Positions 24,825 to 34,008 of a stretch of 64,000 nt of DNA are shown here, in pieces. The DNA comes from Bradyrhizobium liaoningense (GTDB taxonomy: Bacteria > Pseudomonadota > Alphaproteobacteria > Rhizobiales > Xanthobacteraceae): the NCBI RefSeq assembly GCF_018130785.1, contig NZ_JAFCJT010000008.1:1-64000 (forward strand), written 5' to 3'. The translations under genes were made by a program, and so were the position numbers. Every line of letters starts with the position of its first letter. The stretch's first letter is position 1. The notes under the pieces were generated by a model. It was not told the DNA's origin and searched no databases. It saw only the letters and a list, made by a program, of their open reading frames with translations.

Positions 24825-25400
24825 ATGGCCGCGATGGATCGGGACCGCTTCCTCGCGCTGGCGCTGAAGAACCCGGTCAACGTCGCGATCATCGACGAGC
24901 TCGCCTCGCTCGCACTGCCCGATGCGTTGCTGGTGTCGGGATGTCTGGTGCAGACGGCGTGGAACGTGCTCACCGGCCGAGCGGTCGATCACGGCATCGC
25001 CGATTACGACGTGTTCTATTTCGACCCTGACACGTCATGGGAAGCGGAGGATGCGGTGATCCGCACGCTGCAAGCGCGGCTCGGACACCTCGGCGTGAAG
25101 ATCGAGATCCGCAACCAGGCGCGCGTGCACCTGTGGTACCCCGGCAAGCACGGCCTGCCCTATCCGCCCCTGACCTGCTCGACAGACGGCATCGACCGCT
25201 TCCTCACGCAGAACACGCAAGTTGGGGTGAGACGCGCCGGCGGCGGCTTTGAGGTCTACGCACCGCACGGCTTCGACGACATCGCGGGGCTGGTCGCGCG
25301 GCCCAACCCGGGAGCGAATTTTTCAGCCGCGAGTTACGCGGTGAAGGCCGCGCGATGGAAGGCGCTGTGGCCGGAGCTCACCGTGATTGCGGCGGAGTGA
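24825..25400 (+). CDS. Nucleotidyltransferase-like family protein (DUF925 type)
   Basis: A 191-residue protein with a GSGC-like segment replaced by LLVSGCLVQTAWNVLTG and the acidic strand DYDVFYFDPDTSWEAED typical of the nucleotidyltransferase-like proteins formerly DUF925, plus VKIEIRNQARVHLWYPGKHGLPYPPL. Substrate is unknown. It is 3 bases after the MmcQ gene and its TGA abuts the stop of the convergent LysR gene (25400/25401) with no spacer. Confidence 0.85.
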   Translation: MAAMDRDRFLALALKNPVNVAIIDELASLALPDALLVSGCLVQTAWNVLTGRAVDHGIADYDVFYFDPDTSWEAEDAVIRTLQARLGHLGVKIEIRNQARVHLWYPGKHGLPYPPLTCSTDGIDRFLTQNTQVGVRRAGGGFEVYAPHGFDDIAGLVARPNPGANFSAASYAVKAARWKALWPELTVIAAE

Positions 25401-26264
25401 TCACGCCGCCTTCGCCTGCACGTTCTCGCAGAATTCCGCGAGCCGGTCCGCAAGCCGCAGCGTTGCGGGGCTAGCGCCGGGCGAGGCCATCAGCGCCACT
25501 TCGGTCCGGTTGATCGGCTCAAATCCGTCCTTCGCCGTCAGCACGCGGTGGTCGGACTGGATCGACATCTCCGACAGGATGCTCAGGCCCATGCCGGCGG
25601 CGACTGCGGCCTGGATGCCGGCGAGGCTCGATGACGAATAGGACATATGCCAGGCGCGGCCCGCGCTTTCCAGCGCATGGATGGCGCCGGCGCGGTAGAG
25701 GCAGCCAAGCGGAAATCCGATCAGCGGCACCGACGACGCATTGACGTCGACCGGATGGCTCTTGCTGGTGACCCAGTGCACGCGCTCCGGCCACACCGCG
25801 ATGGCACCCTTCGCGCCAGCTTCGCGCTTGAACAGCGCGAGATCGAGCTCGCCGCGTTCGAGGTCGCGGCTCAAATTCTTGCTCTGGTCGGCGCGCACGT
25901 CGAGCCGAAGGCCCGGATGCGAGCGCGAGAACGCGCCCAGCAACTTTGCGAGACGATACGCAGCAAAATCCTCGGGGATGCCGAGCCGGATCGCGCCTTC
26001 GCTGTCGGGCTCGCGCAGCACGTCGCGCGCCTCCTCGGCGAGCGTCAGCAGCCGCCGCGCATAGGACAGCAACCGCTCGCCGGCCTCCGTCGGGCGCACG
26101 TCCTTGCCGTCTCGGTGCAGCAAGACCTGGCCGACGTCCTCCTCGAGCCGCTTGATCTGCTGGCTGACGGTCGATTGCGTGCGGTGGACGCGCTCGCCGG
26201 CGCGGGTGAAGCCGCCGGCTTCAACCACCGAGACGAAGCTGCGCAGGAGCTCCAGGTCGAGCAT
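25401..26264 (-). CDS. LysR-family transcriptional regulator
   Basis: A 287-residue regulator with the LysR winged helix-turn-helix (LDLELLRSFVSVVEAGGFTRAGERVHRTQSTVSQQIKRLEEDVG) and an effector-binding domain. ATG 26264 follows GGAGG by 5 bases; upstream ATGs lack a ribosome site. It is divergent from an EamA transporter starting 98 bases away, and LysR proteins commonly control such a divergent neighbour. The effector is unknown. Confidence 0.95.
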   Translation of the reverse strand: MLDLELLRSFVSVVEAGGFTRAGERVHRTQSTVSQQIKRLEEDVGQVLLHRDGKDVRPTEAGERLLSYARRLLTLAEEARDVLREPDSEGAIRLGIPEDFAAYRLAKLLGAFSRSHPGLRLDVRADQSKNLSRDLERGELDLALFKREAGAKGAIAVWPERVHWVTSKSHPVDVNASSVPLIGFPLGCLYRAGAIHALESAGRAWHMSYSSSSLAGIQAAVAAGMGLSILSEMSIQSDHRVLTAKDGFEPINRTEVALMASPGASPATLRLADRLAEFCENVQAKAA

Positions 26265-26362
26265 GGCCGCCTCCATTCGAAAACCCACTGACAAACATTT
26301 AATCATTTAATTTCCAAATGACAAGGCCGCTCCCTAGATCGAGAGCTCAGGAGAATGCCCGC

Positions 26363-27283
26363 ATGTCACGCCCTGTTTCCTTTGCCCCCTCGATGTCCGT
26401 CCCCAGCAGCCGCTTCAACGCGCTGCCGTTTGCTATCGGCCTGTTCTGCCTGCTCTGGAGCTACGCCTTCGTCGCCGGCAAGATCGGCGTCACCCATTGC
26501 CCGCCGCTGATCCTGCTCACGGCGCGGTTCTCGCTCGCCGGCATTCTGATCCTCGGGGCTACGATGGTTCGTGGTGACTGGTCGTTGTCATGGCGCGATG
26601 CCGCGATCTTCGCCGTGCTCGGGATTGCCAACAACGCGCTCTACCTGGGGCTCGGCTACACCGGACTGCAATCGGTCTCCGCCGGCCTCGGCGGCCTGAT
26701 CGTCTCGGCCAATCCCGTGTTCACCGCCGCGCTCGCCGCACTTTTGCTTGGCGAAGGCATGACCTGGCGCAAGGCAGGCGGCCTTTCGCTCGGCATCATC
26801 GGCGTGACCCTGATCGTCTGGCATCGCCTCGCGGTCGGCACGGACTCCCTGCACGGCATCCTGTTCACGCTGGCCTCGCTCGCCTCCATCGTCGCCGGCA
26901 CGATTCTGTTCAAGCTGCTCGCGCCGAAGGGAAGCCTGTGGATCGGCAATGGCGTGCAGAACCTCGCCGCTGGCATCGTGCTGACGCCGATCGCGTTCAC
27001 CTTCGCCGACGTCCACGCGATTGATTTCACCCCGAGCCTGGTCGGCGCCTTCGCGTTCCTCGTGCTCGGCGGCTCGATCCTCGCCTACTGGCTCTGGTTT
27101 CATCTCCTGAAAGTGTGTGGCGCAACGGCTGCGAGCGCCTATCATTTCCTGATGCCGCCACTTGGCATGCTGTTCGCCTACGTCGTGCTCGGCGAGCACG
27201 TCGAGGCTCGCGACCTGCTCGGGATCATTCCGGTGGCGCTCGGCATTTACCTGGTGACGCGCCCGGCAAAGCCGGTCGCGTAA
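26363..27283 (+). CDS. EamA/DMT-family transporter
   Basis: A 306-residue transporter with ten predicted helices in two EamA repeats (LPFAIGLFCLLWSYAFVAGKIGVTHCPPLILLTARF and SLASIVAGTILFKLLAPKGSLW), ending ALGIYLVTRPAKP. Such proteins usually export amino acids or other metabolites. CAGGAG precedes the ATG. It is followed after 13 bases by a metallo-hydrolase and faces the LysR gene, suggesting a small LysR-controlled export or detoxification unit. Confidence 0.9.
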   Translation: MSRPVSFAPSMSVPSSRFNALPFAIGLFCLLWSYAFVAGKIGVTHCPPLILLTARFSLAGILILGATMVRGDWSLSWRDAAIFAVLGIANNALYLGLGYTGLQSVSAGLGGLIVSANPVFTAALAALLLGEGMTWRKAGGLSLGIIGVTLIVWHRLAVGTDSLHGILFTLASLASIVAGTILFKLLAPKGSLWIGNGVQNLAAGIVLTPIAFTFADVHAIDFTPSLVGAFAFLVLGGSILAYWLWFHLLKVCGATAASAYHFLMPPLGMLFAYVVLGEHVEARDLLGIIPVALGIYLVTRPAKPVA

Positions 27284-27296
27284 GAGGAGTTTTCTC

Positions 27297-28070
27297 ATGC
27301 CCATTTCCATCACCCTGATCGGCGGTCCCACCGCGCTGATCGAGATCGACGGCTTCCGGCTGCTCACCGATCCCACCTTCGATGCGCCGGGCGCCTATCA
27401 GCTGCCGCATGTGAAGCTGGAGAAGACGATCGGGCCAGCGCTGAAGGCCGATGCAATCGGGCCGGTCGATGCCGTCCTGCTCAGCCACGACCAGCACTCG
27501 GACAATCTCGACAATTCAGGCCGCGAGTATCTCAAACACGCCAAGCGCGTGCTGACGACCGAAGCCGGCGCAAAACGCCTCGGCGGCCATGCGGAGGGCC
27601 TCGCGCCCTGGGCGACCTCGCATCTGAAGGACCGTGACGGCAACACGCTGACGATCACCGCGACGCCCGCGCGCCACGGCCCGGCCGGCATCGAGCCGCT
27701 GTCGGGCGACGTCATCGGCTTCGTGGTGTCGTCGAGCCGGCAGGACACGAGCGCGGTCTATATCAGCGGCGACACCACCTGGTTCGACGGCGTCGCCGAG
27801 GTCGCGCGCCGTTTCAAATGCGGCGTGGTGCTGCCGTTCGCGGGCGCGGCGCAGACGCGCGGGCCGTTCCACCTCACGATGGACACCAACGACACCATCG
27901 AGACGGCGCGCGCCTTTCCGGATGCGATGATCGTGCCCGTGCATACCGAAGGCTGGGCGCATTTCCGCCAGAACGGCGAGGACCTGCGCAAGACCTTTGA
28001 CGTGCTCGGCTTCGGGACGCGGCTGCGATTGCTGGAGCCCGGCCTGCCGACGGTGCTCGAGGCGCCGTGA
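27297..28070 (+). CDS. MBL-fold metallo-hydrolase (UlaG-like)
   Basis: A 257-residue metallo-beta-lactamase-fold enzyme with LIGGPTALIEIDGFRLLTDPTFD, the metal motif SHDQHSDNLD, and later histidines in PARHGPAG and VPVHTEGWAHF. The layout fits UlaG-like lactonase or hydrolase relatives; substrate unknown. AGAGGAG precedes the ATG; it is the second gene after the EamA transporter. Confidence 0.9.
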   Translation: MPISITLIGGPTALIEIDGFRLLTDPTFDAPGAYQLPHVKLEKTIGPALKADAIGPVDAVLLSHDQHSDNLDNSGREYLKHAKRVLTTEAGAKRLGGHAEGLAPWATSHLKDRDGNTLTITATPARHGPAGIEPLSGDVIGFVVSSSRQDTSAVYISGDTTWFDGVAEVARRFKCGVVLPFAGAAQTRGPFHLTMDTNDTIETARAFPDAMIVPVHTEGWAHFRQNGEDLRKTFDVLGFGTRLRLLEPGLPTVLEAP

Positions 28071-28074
28071 GATC

Positions 28075-28177
28075 GTCATTCCGGGGCGACGCGAAGCGTC
28101 GAGCCCGGAATCCATCGCGCCACCAGCTCTGAGGATCGATGGATTCCGGGTTCGCGCTTCGCGCGCCCCGGAATGAC
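28075..28177. repeat. Intergenic inverted repeat (GTCATTCCGGGGCG type)
   Basis: Outer arms GTCATTCCGGGGCG and CGCCCCGGAATGAC enclose two further palindromic words (GCGAAGCG and GGATTCCGGG/CCCGGAATCC). It separates the convergent MBL and TIGR02186 genes and may serve as a bidirectional terminator. Confidence 0.8.
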
Positions 28178-28182
28178 AACCC

Positions 28183-28953
28183 TCAATCCTTCCGAAACAC
28201 GATCGACGCCATCCAGCCCGTCATCAGCGCCATGGCCGCGGTGACGAGGCCATAGATCAGCCCGTGCTGCCGCGCACTGGTCGCGACGAACTGCTCGAAG
28301 CCGACCTTGACGATCTCGAACGCTGTCTCGGTCTTGGTGACCAACGCGCCGTTGGCGAACAATTTGATTTCCACCTCATAGGTGCCGATCGGCACCTCCG
28401 CCGGCAGTGGAATGCCGGTGCGGAACAGCGTCGGTGTCAGGAACGTCACCGCGCTCGGGTCCTCGCGATAGAGACCTCTCTCCGTTCGCAGGCGAATGAA
28501 GGCCGAGCGGAACGCATCGTTCGGCACCACGTCGGCGTAGTCGCCGCTGACCCGTTGGGTCAGCAGCACGTTGTTGAGTCCGATCTGCTGCCGCCGCGCG
28601 ATCTCGGGCGAGGTGATGACATCGAAGGGCCGGTTGGCGAACAGCGCGAGATAGCTCGGCACCTCCAGAAACTGCCGGTAATCGGTGTTGATCCAGATCC
28701 CGAATTTGCGTTCCTTGCGCCGCGTCACCATCTCGGCGCGCGGGCCCATCACGGTGACGACGAGATCGTAGGTCTTGCGGTCCGCGGGCGTGGAGGCGTC
28801 CTTCTCGACCGAGCCGAACAGCACCAGTTCCTCGCCGGAATAGTTCGGCGTCACCGTGACGCGATGGTTGGAGACCGACACGATCAGTCGCTCGGCACGC
28901 GCGACCGAGCCGAGCAGCAGGACGAGAAGAACTGCGAGAGCTGCGCGCATCAT
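28183..28953 (-). CDS. TIGR02186 family membrane-anchored protein
   Basis: A 256-residue alphaproteobacterial protein. Signal peptide (MMRAALAVLLVLLLGSVARAE), a beta-rich extracytoplasmic part (VSNHRVTVTPNYSGEELVLFGSV..) and one C-terminal helix (GLIYGLVTAAMALMTGWMASIVF) fit the TIGR02186 family. Function unknown. It overlaps the TauE/SafE gene by 4 bases (ATGA), the usual pairing of the two families, suggesting joint action in anion export. Confidence 0.9.
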   Translation of the reverse strand: MMRAALAVLLVLLLGSVARAERLIVSVSNHRVTVTPNYSGEELVLFGSVEKDASTPADRKTYDLVVTVMGPRAEMVTRRKERKFGIWINTDYRQFLEVPSYLALFANRPFDVITSPEIARRQQIGLNNVLLTQRVSGDYADVVPNDAFRSAFIRLRTERGLYREDPSAVTFLTPTLFRTGIPLPAEVPIGTYEVEIKLFANGALVTKTETAFEIVKVGFEQFVATSARQHGLIYGLVTAAMALMTGWMASIVFRKD

Positions 28954-29867
28954 CCGCTCACCCCCAATTCCCGGATGGTGAAGAGATCCTCGGGCCGGAT
29001 CACCAGCTCGATGGCGAAGCGGACGCCGACCGAAAGGATCAGCAGGCCGAGCAGCAGCCGGAGTTGCTCGCCCCGGATCTTCTGGCCGGCGCGGGCGCCG
29101 AACTGCGCGCCGGTGACGCCGCCGACCATCAGGATCAGCGCCAGCACGGCATCGACGAGGTGATTAGTCACCGCATGCAGCAGGGTCGCGAACAGCATGG
29201 TGACGAGCGTCAGGACCATCGAGGTCCCGATCACCGTGGAGGTCGGCACCCGCAGCAGATAGATCATGATCGGCACGAGGATGAAGCCGCCGCCGATGCC
29301 CATGATGGCGCCGATGAAGCCGATCACGATGCCGACGATCACGACAGGAATCACCGAGAGGTAGATCTTCGAGCGCTTGAACCGCATTTTCAGCGGCAGG
29401 CCGTGGATCCAGTTGTGCGTGCGCCGTGGCGGCACCGCGCCGCGGCGGGTCCGCATCAGGGCGCGCAGGCCCTCGGAGAACATCAGGCTGCCGACCGTGG
29501 TGAGCAGCACGACGTAAGACAGTGCGATCATCAGGTCGAGCTGGCCGAGCGCACGGAGCTGCGTGAAGGTCCACACACCGAGCGCCGTGCCGGTGACACC
29601 GCCGCACAACAGCACGCTCGCCAGCGCCGGGTCGATCGCACGCCGTCGCCAATAAGAGAGCGCGCCGGAAAAGGAGGACGCCGCGATGTGGCTCGCAACG
29701 GAGGCAACCGCGACTGCCGGCGTGATGCCGATGAAGATCAGAAGCGGCGTCATCAGGAAGCCGCCGCCGATCCCGAACATGCCGGAGACGAAGCCGACCG
29801 CCGCACCCATCGCCAGCACCAGGAAGATGTTGACCGGCAGGTCGGCGATCGGGAGATAGAGCTGCAT
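28950..29867 (-). CDS. Sulfite exporter TauE/SafE family protein
   Basis: A 305-residue membrane protein with the two repeat signatures GFVSGMFGIGGGFLMTPLL and GFIGAIMGIGGGFILVPIMIYL, in about eight helices. TauE/SafE proteins are proposed exporters of sulfite or organosulfonates. ATG 29867 (MQLYLPIADLPVN) begins just before the first helix; upstream readings add a basic tail. It is the first gene of a pair with the TIGR02186 gene. Confidence 0.93.
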   Translation of the reverse strand: MQLYLPIADLPVNIFLVLAMGAAVGFVSGMFGIGGGFLMTPLLIFIGITPAVAVASVASHIAASSFSGALSYWRRRAIDPALASVLLCGGVTGTALGVWTFTQLRALGQLDLMIALSYVVLLTTVGSLMFSEGLRALMRTRRGAVPPRRTHNWIHGLPLKMRFKRSKIYLSVIPVVIVGIVIGFIGAIMGIGGGFILVPIMIYLLRVPTSTVIGTSMVLTLVTMLFATLLHAVTNHLVDAVLALILMVGGVTGAQFGARAGQKIRGEQLRLLLGLLILSVGVRFAIELVIRPEDLFTIRELGVSG

Positions 29868-30256
29868 CGAAGGACCACGCTCCGGCGAAATGGATCGATT
29901 GCGCGGGAATGCTCGCCGGACGGTCGGAACGATTGCCGCGCCCCTCAATAGCGGAATTCGCGGGGGCGCGGATCAGGAATTTTGATGCGTGGTGAACGAG
30001 CTAAGCGGGATCAGATGGCTGTTTCACTGCGAGCCTGGGATTTCGCCGCTTGCTCCGCTGTCGTGCCACGGCTTGACCGGGGCATCCAGTACGCCGCAGC
30101 CTCTCCGCATCAAACTGGCGTCTCTGGAATACTGGGTCGCCCGGTCCCGGCTCCGCCAAGGCTACGCCGAGGCCCACACGAGCGCTCGGCACGCCGAAGC
30201 TTCAGCGAAGGCGGCAAGCCGGGCGACGACAAGAGGAGAGTGCGTACCAAAACCGT
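29868..30256. other. Intergenic region with degenerate repeat
   Basis: About 390 bases without a gene. Positions about 30078-30232 contain the words ATCCAGTACGCCGCAGC and TCTGGAATACTGGGTCGCCC, matching the spacer of the repeat at 7129-7230, but the right arm is interrupted by GGCTACGCCGAGGCCCACAC and related sequence. It is a decayed copy. Confidence 0.55.
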
Positions 30257-33200
30257 TTAATGCGCAGCCGAGGCCGAGCGCTTGGTCGCAACCGGCTTCG
30301 GCGCGGGTTTTGCGTTTGCCTGCGGCGCGCTGTCCCAGCCGCCGGCAGGCGCCGTGACATTGACGGCGTCGTCGGGCTGCGGCTCGGCGCTGAAAGTCTG
30401 GATCGCGAGCTTGGCGGCGGCGAGCGACTGCGGATCGAGCCGCTTGGCGACGTCGTCGCGCTTGCCGGACGCATCCGCGTCACCCTGGGCGGCCGCGAGC
30501 GTGAACCATTTGTAGGATTCGGCGAGGTTCTGCTCCACGCCGATGCCGCGGGCATAGAGGATGCCGAGGTTGAACTGGCTGTCGGCGACGCCGCGATCGG
30601 CGGCCTTGCGGAACCACTGTGCCGCGCTCTTGTAATTGGCGCCGCGTCCGCCGCCGTCGGCGTCGAGCACCGCGAGATTGTGCATCGCCTTGGCGTTGCC
30701 GCGCTCAGCGGCCTGCGTGTAGTAGCGGCGGGCGATGTCGGCGTCCTTCTTCACCCCCAAGCCCTTCTCATAGAGCGTGCCGAGGCGGAAGGTCGCGGGC
30801 ACCACGCCGGCCTGCGCCGCGCGGTCGTACCATTTGGCGGCTTCATCGTAATTCGCAGCGACGCCCTTTCCTTCCGCAAAGCGGACGCCGATCTCGTAGG
30901 CCGCGGTCGCATCGCCCTTCATCGCGGCGGTGCGCAGCACCGGACCGCCGATGCCGTCAGGGAGCTTTTCGCTCGGCGGCACCTGGATCACGCCGAGCTT
31001 CGCGCGGCTCGTGCCGGACAGCGCGCCGGTGACGTCGTTGCTGGTCGCGGGCGCGGTCGGCGCCGCGGCGGGGGTCGACGGAATTTCAACGGAGGCCGAA
31101 CTGCCGGCGGCGGGCGCCGGCGCGGGATTGTTCTGCGACTGCTTGCCGATCGGCGTCGGCGACGTCATCGACGGCGTGACCTGATCAGGCGTAGAGGGCT
31201 TGTTCTCGACCGGCGGCGGTGCTGCCTGCGGCGCGGGTGCGGGCGACGAAGTCTCCATCGCCTGCGGCGACGGCGCCGGGCCACCGCCATCGAGCAGGTT
31301 CATCGCCATCTTGAAGGTGCCGAGCACGATCACGACCACGCTCGCGCCGACCAGCAGCGAACGGATCTTCGAGGTGATGGTCGAGGGGCCTTCCTGGCCC
31401 TTGTCCTTGGCGCGGCCTGCAATGGCCGCCTTGGCCGCGGCCTTCGCACTTGCCTTGGCACCGCGGGCCGGCTTTTCCGGCTGCGCGGCGGCGGCCTGCG
31501 CAGCGCGGCGCGCGGCCGCGATGAAGCTCGACGACGACACCGGCTCCTTCGGCGCGGCGGGAATCTCGCTGATCGCGCTTTCGGACGCGGCGATGCGCTC
31601 CGACGGCGTGGCGACGCGGCCGCCCGGCCGTGTGCCCGGCTCAAGCGGATGATCCGGCGGCAATTCCGGTGCGAGCGCGGCGCGCGCAGGGGCCGTGTGC
31701 GGCTCGAGGATTTCGCTGATCGCACGCGGCGGAACGGGCGGCGCCGTCGGCACCGGCGGCGGCGCGGCCGGTGCGGCGGCGGCGTGGAATTCGCGCGGCG
31801 CGGCGACAAAGGCGGGCTGCGCCTGTTGTTGCGCGGCGGCCGGGTTCGGCAGCTCCGGCTTCGGATCGTATTTCGGTTGCTGTTGCTGGGGCCACGGCTC
31901 GCGCGCCATCGGCGCGGGCTCCATGGGCGCGGCCATCGGCATCGACATGGACGTCGGCATCGGCTGCGGCGCGGGTGCCGGCGGCGCCGTCCGCACCGCG
32001 CGCAGATCACCCTCGATCACCGAGAGGCGATCGACGACATGGCCGAGCGCGCTGTGGACGGCCTCGAGCGAGTCCTGGGTGCTGCGGTTGGTCTCGGCCT
32101 GGCTGAAGCGGATATCGGACAGCTCGCGCTTGACGAGATCGACCATGTCGGAATCGGCAGGCGGTGCCGAATTGCGGCTCTCGGCCAGTGCGGAATAGGT
32201 CGCCTGCTGCCGTTCCAGATGCCTGAGGATGTCGTGCAGCCCATCCTCGACGCGGCTGAGATTGCCGTTGCGCGGATCGGAGGCGGCTTCGATCCGCTCC
32301 AGCAGATACGAGACGCGCTGTTCGAGGTGCGCAAACGTCGATGCGGAATCGTTGCCGACCTGCATACGGTCGAAACGGTCCGACAACGCGCGGATGGCGC
32401 TTTCCAGATGCTCGGTGCTCTCGGACGGCTGAGGCCGCTCGCGCGTTTCCAGCGCGGCGGTGAGCGCCGCGATGCGCTGCTCCAGCACGGCAAAGCTGTC
32501 GCTGGGGCCGGACGAGCGGGTGACCTGGTCGACCTTGGACGACAGCAGCTGCACGTCTTCGGAAAGACGCGCCAGGGCTTCGTTGGAGGCGACGTTGGAG
32601 ACGATGCCGCGCAGCGCCGAGATCGCGCCTTCGAGCTGGCGCACCGTCGACGGGTCGTCATTGGCGCGCAGGATCAGATCGAGCTTGGCGCCGAGATTGC
32701 GGATCGCCTCGTCATAGCCGGTGAGCTGCTCGGCCGGCGTCAGCGTGCGCAGCACCTGCTTGATGTCGGACAGCGCGTGCTCGATGCCCGACAGGACCTG
32801 GCCGTCGGTGCCGGACGAGCGGGTCTCGTCGATGCGACGGTGCAGCGAGCGGATCTCGTTCTCGATCGATTCGATCGCGCGGCGCGGCATCGCCTCGGTG
32901 ATGGCGTGGCGAATCTCGGCAAGCTCGCTGCGGAAAGCGTTGATCGCCTGCTCGGTGTTGTCGGGGCGCTGGAGCGATTCGATCTGGCTCGTGATCTTGA
33001 GCAGATGGCGCTCGAGCGACGAGAAATCCGGCCCCGGCTGCGGTGGCGGCGGAACGTAGGCAGGCGCGGGAGGCGCCACCGGGGGGGCGAAAGGAGCTGC
33101 CATCGGTGCAATCGGCGGCGCGGCGCGCGGCGGTACCTGCCGCGGCGTAAAGCCGTCGAGCTCGCTCTGCCGTGCGGTGATCTCGGCGACGGCAACGTCG

Positions 33201-33742
33201 AACGATGCGGGGCTCAAGGGAGGCGAGCTGCGATAGACCTGCGCGGCGGCACGCTCGACCGCATCGGCCTGATGCTGGCGCGTTTCAACTTGTGCCGGTG
33301 CCGGCCGCGGCGCCTGAGGCTGCTGCGGTTGCGGCTGCTGCGGACGGGAGATTTGCGACAACCGCGCATCGAGCCGCGAGATCGCGTCGTTGAGCTGGCG
33401 TGCGACGCCCTGCTCGCGCGAGACGTCCTGTCGTGAAGCGTCCTGGCGCGCTGCGGGCTTTGAAATCCGCTCGATCTGCTGGGTGATCGCGTCGAGCCGC
33501 TGGTGGATGTCGGCGACTTCGCGGCTTTCCTGGCTCGGCACCTGACCAGCCACCTGGCTCGGAACGTTCGGGGCTTGCGGACGCTGATCGTAAGGCCCGC
33601 GAAAATTTGGCGGGACAGTCTCGCCGAGCGTGGAGTTCAGCCAATCGTTGAGTGACATGCCGGCGCGACGCGCAGCAGCTTCGGCCCGCTCCCTGACGGA
33701 TGGATCGATGCCGTCAACACTCCACGATACGCGCGAATTCAT
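30257..33742 (-). CDS. PodJ-like polar organising protein with Sel1 repeats
   Basis: A 1161-residue protein. The N-terminus (MNSRVSWSVDGIDPSVRERAEAAARRAGMSLNDWLN) resembles a small DNA-binding-like fold used as an anchor in this family; residues about 70-600 are mostly coiled coil with many HLLKITSQIESLQ-like heptads; a Pro/Ala-rich linker follows; one membrane helix lies near 794-814 (LLVGASVVVIVLGTFKMAMN); then a Pro-rich periplasmic linker and four Sel1 repeats (about 927-1085). This matches alphaproteobacterial PodJ-type localisation factors that recruit cell-cycle and envelope proteins to a pole. A CtrA-like box lies 128 bases upstream. Confidence 0.85.
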   Translation of the reverse strand: MNSRVSWSVDGIDPSVRERAEAAARRAGMSLNDWLNSTLGETVPPNFRGPYDQRPQAPNVPSQVAGQVPSQESREVADIHQRLDAITQQIERISKPAARQDASRQDVSREQGVARQLNDAISRLDARLSQISRPQQPQPQQPQAPRPAPAQVETRQHQADAVERAAAQVYRSSPPLSPASFDVAVAEITARQSELDGFTPRQVPPRAAPPIAPMAAPFAPPVAPPAPAYVPPPPQPGPDFSSLERHLLKITSQIESLQRPDNTEQAINAFRSELAEIRHAITEAMPRRAIESIENEIRSLHRRIDETRSSGTDGQVLSGIEHALSDIKQVLRTLTPAEQLTGYDEAIRNLGAKLDLILRANDDPSTVRQLEGAISALRGIVSNVASNEALARLSEDVQLLSSKVDQVTRSSGPSDSFAVLEQRIAALTAALETRERPQPSESTEHLESAIRALSDRFDRMQVGNDSASTFAHLEQRVSYLLERIEAASDPRNGNLSRVEDGLHDILRHLERQQATYSALAESRNSAPPADSDMVDLVKRELSDIRFSQAETNRSTQDSLEAVHSALGHVVDRLSVIEGDLRAVRTAPPAPAPQPMPTSMSMPMAAPMEPAPMAREPWPQQQQPKYDPKPELPNPAAAQQQAQPAFVAAPREFHAAAAPAAPPPVPTAPPVPPRAISEILEPHTAPARAALAPELPPDHPLEPGTRPGGRVATPSERIAASESAISEIPAAPKEPVSSSSFIAAARRAAQAAAAQPEKPARGAKASAKAAAKAAIAGRAKDKGQEGPSTITSKIRSLLVGASVVVIVLGTFKMAMNLLDGGGPAPSPQAMETSSPAPAPQAAPPPVENKPSTPDQVTPSMTSPTPIGKQSQNNPAPAPAAGSSASVEIPSTPAAAPTAPATSNDVTGALSGTSRAKLGVIQVPPSEKLPDGIGGPVLRTAAMKGDATAAYEIGVRFAEGKGVAANYDEAAKWYDRAAQAGVVPATFRLGTLYEKGLGVKKDADIARRYYTQAAERGNAKAMHNLAVLDADGGGRGANYKSAAQWFRKAADRGVADSQFNLGILYARGIGVEQNLAESYKWFTLAAAQGDADASGKRDDVAKRLDPQSLAAAKLAIQTFSAEPQPDDAVNVTAPAGGWDSAPQANAKPAPKPVATKRSASAAH

Positions 33743-33869
33743 GACTCTGTCCGGTTCCGACTTCGGCGCCCCACCCGGCACCTCCAGCCTCCCCACGCGT
33801 GCCGGTTGCAAAGACAATCGGATTTGGCGCGGGTCGTCTGCCTCGAAAACCGACTTTTTCCTGTTACGG

Positions 33870-33884
33870 TAAATAACGGGTTAA
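33870..33884 (-). promoter_or_regulatory. CtrA-like box upstream of the PodJ-like gene
   Basis: On the minus strand TTAACCCGTTATTTA matches the CtrA consensus TTAA-N7-TTAA except for one base in the second half. It lies 128 bases before the podJ-like start. Cell-cycle control by CtrA would fit a polarity gene but is inference. Confidence 0.35.
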
Positions 33885-34008
33885 GGAACGCGTTGCCGAT
33901 GTCTTAAAGTTGGGCGTCGGGAACCATTTGCCGCCGTTGGCCCCGCTCCAAAGCCGCGCCCCGACAAAGATTTCGCCACGCGCCCGATCCGCACGTCTCA
34001 AGGGATAG

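Noticed and set aside
29950..30232. Possible short proteins in the gap before the PodJ-like gene
   Set aside because: The frames follow repeat sequence shared with 7129-7230 and have no ribosome site.
30260..33436. A 1058-residue open frame on the plus strand opposite the PodJ-like gene
   Set aside because: It is rich in Arg, Gly and His with no domain pattern and mirrors the coding gene; long antisense frames are expected at this base composition.
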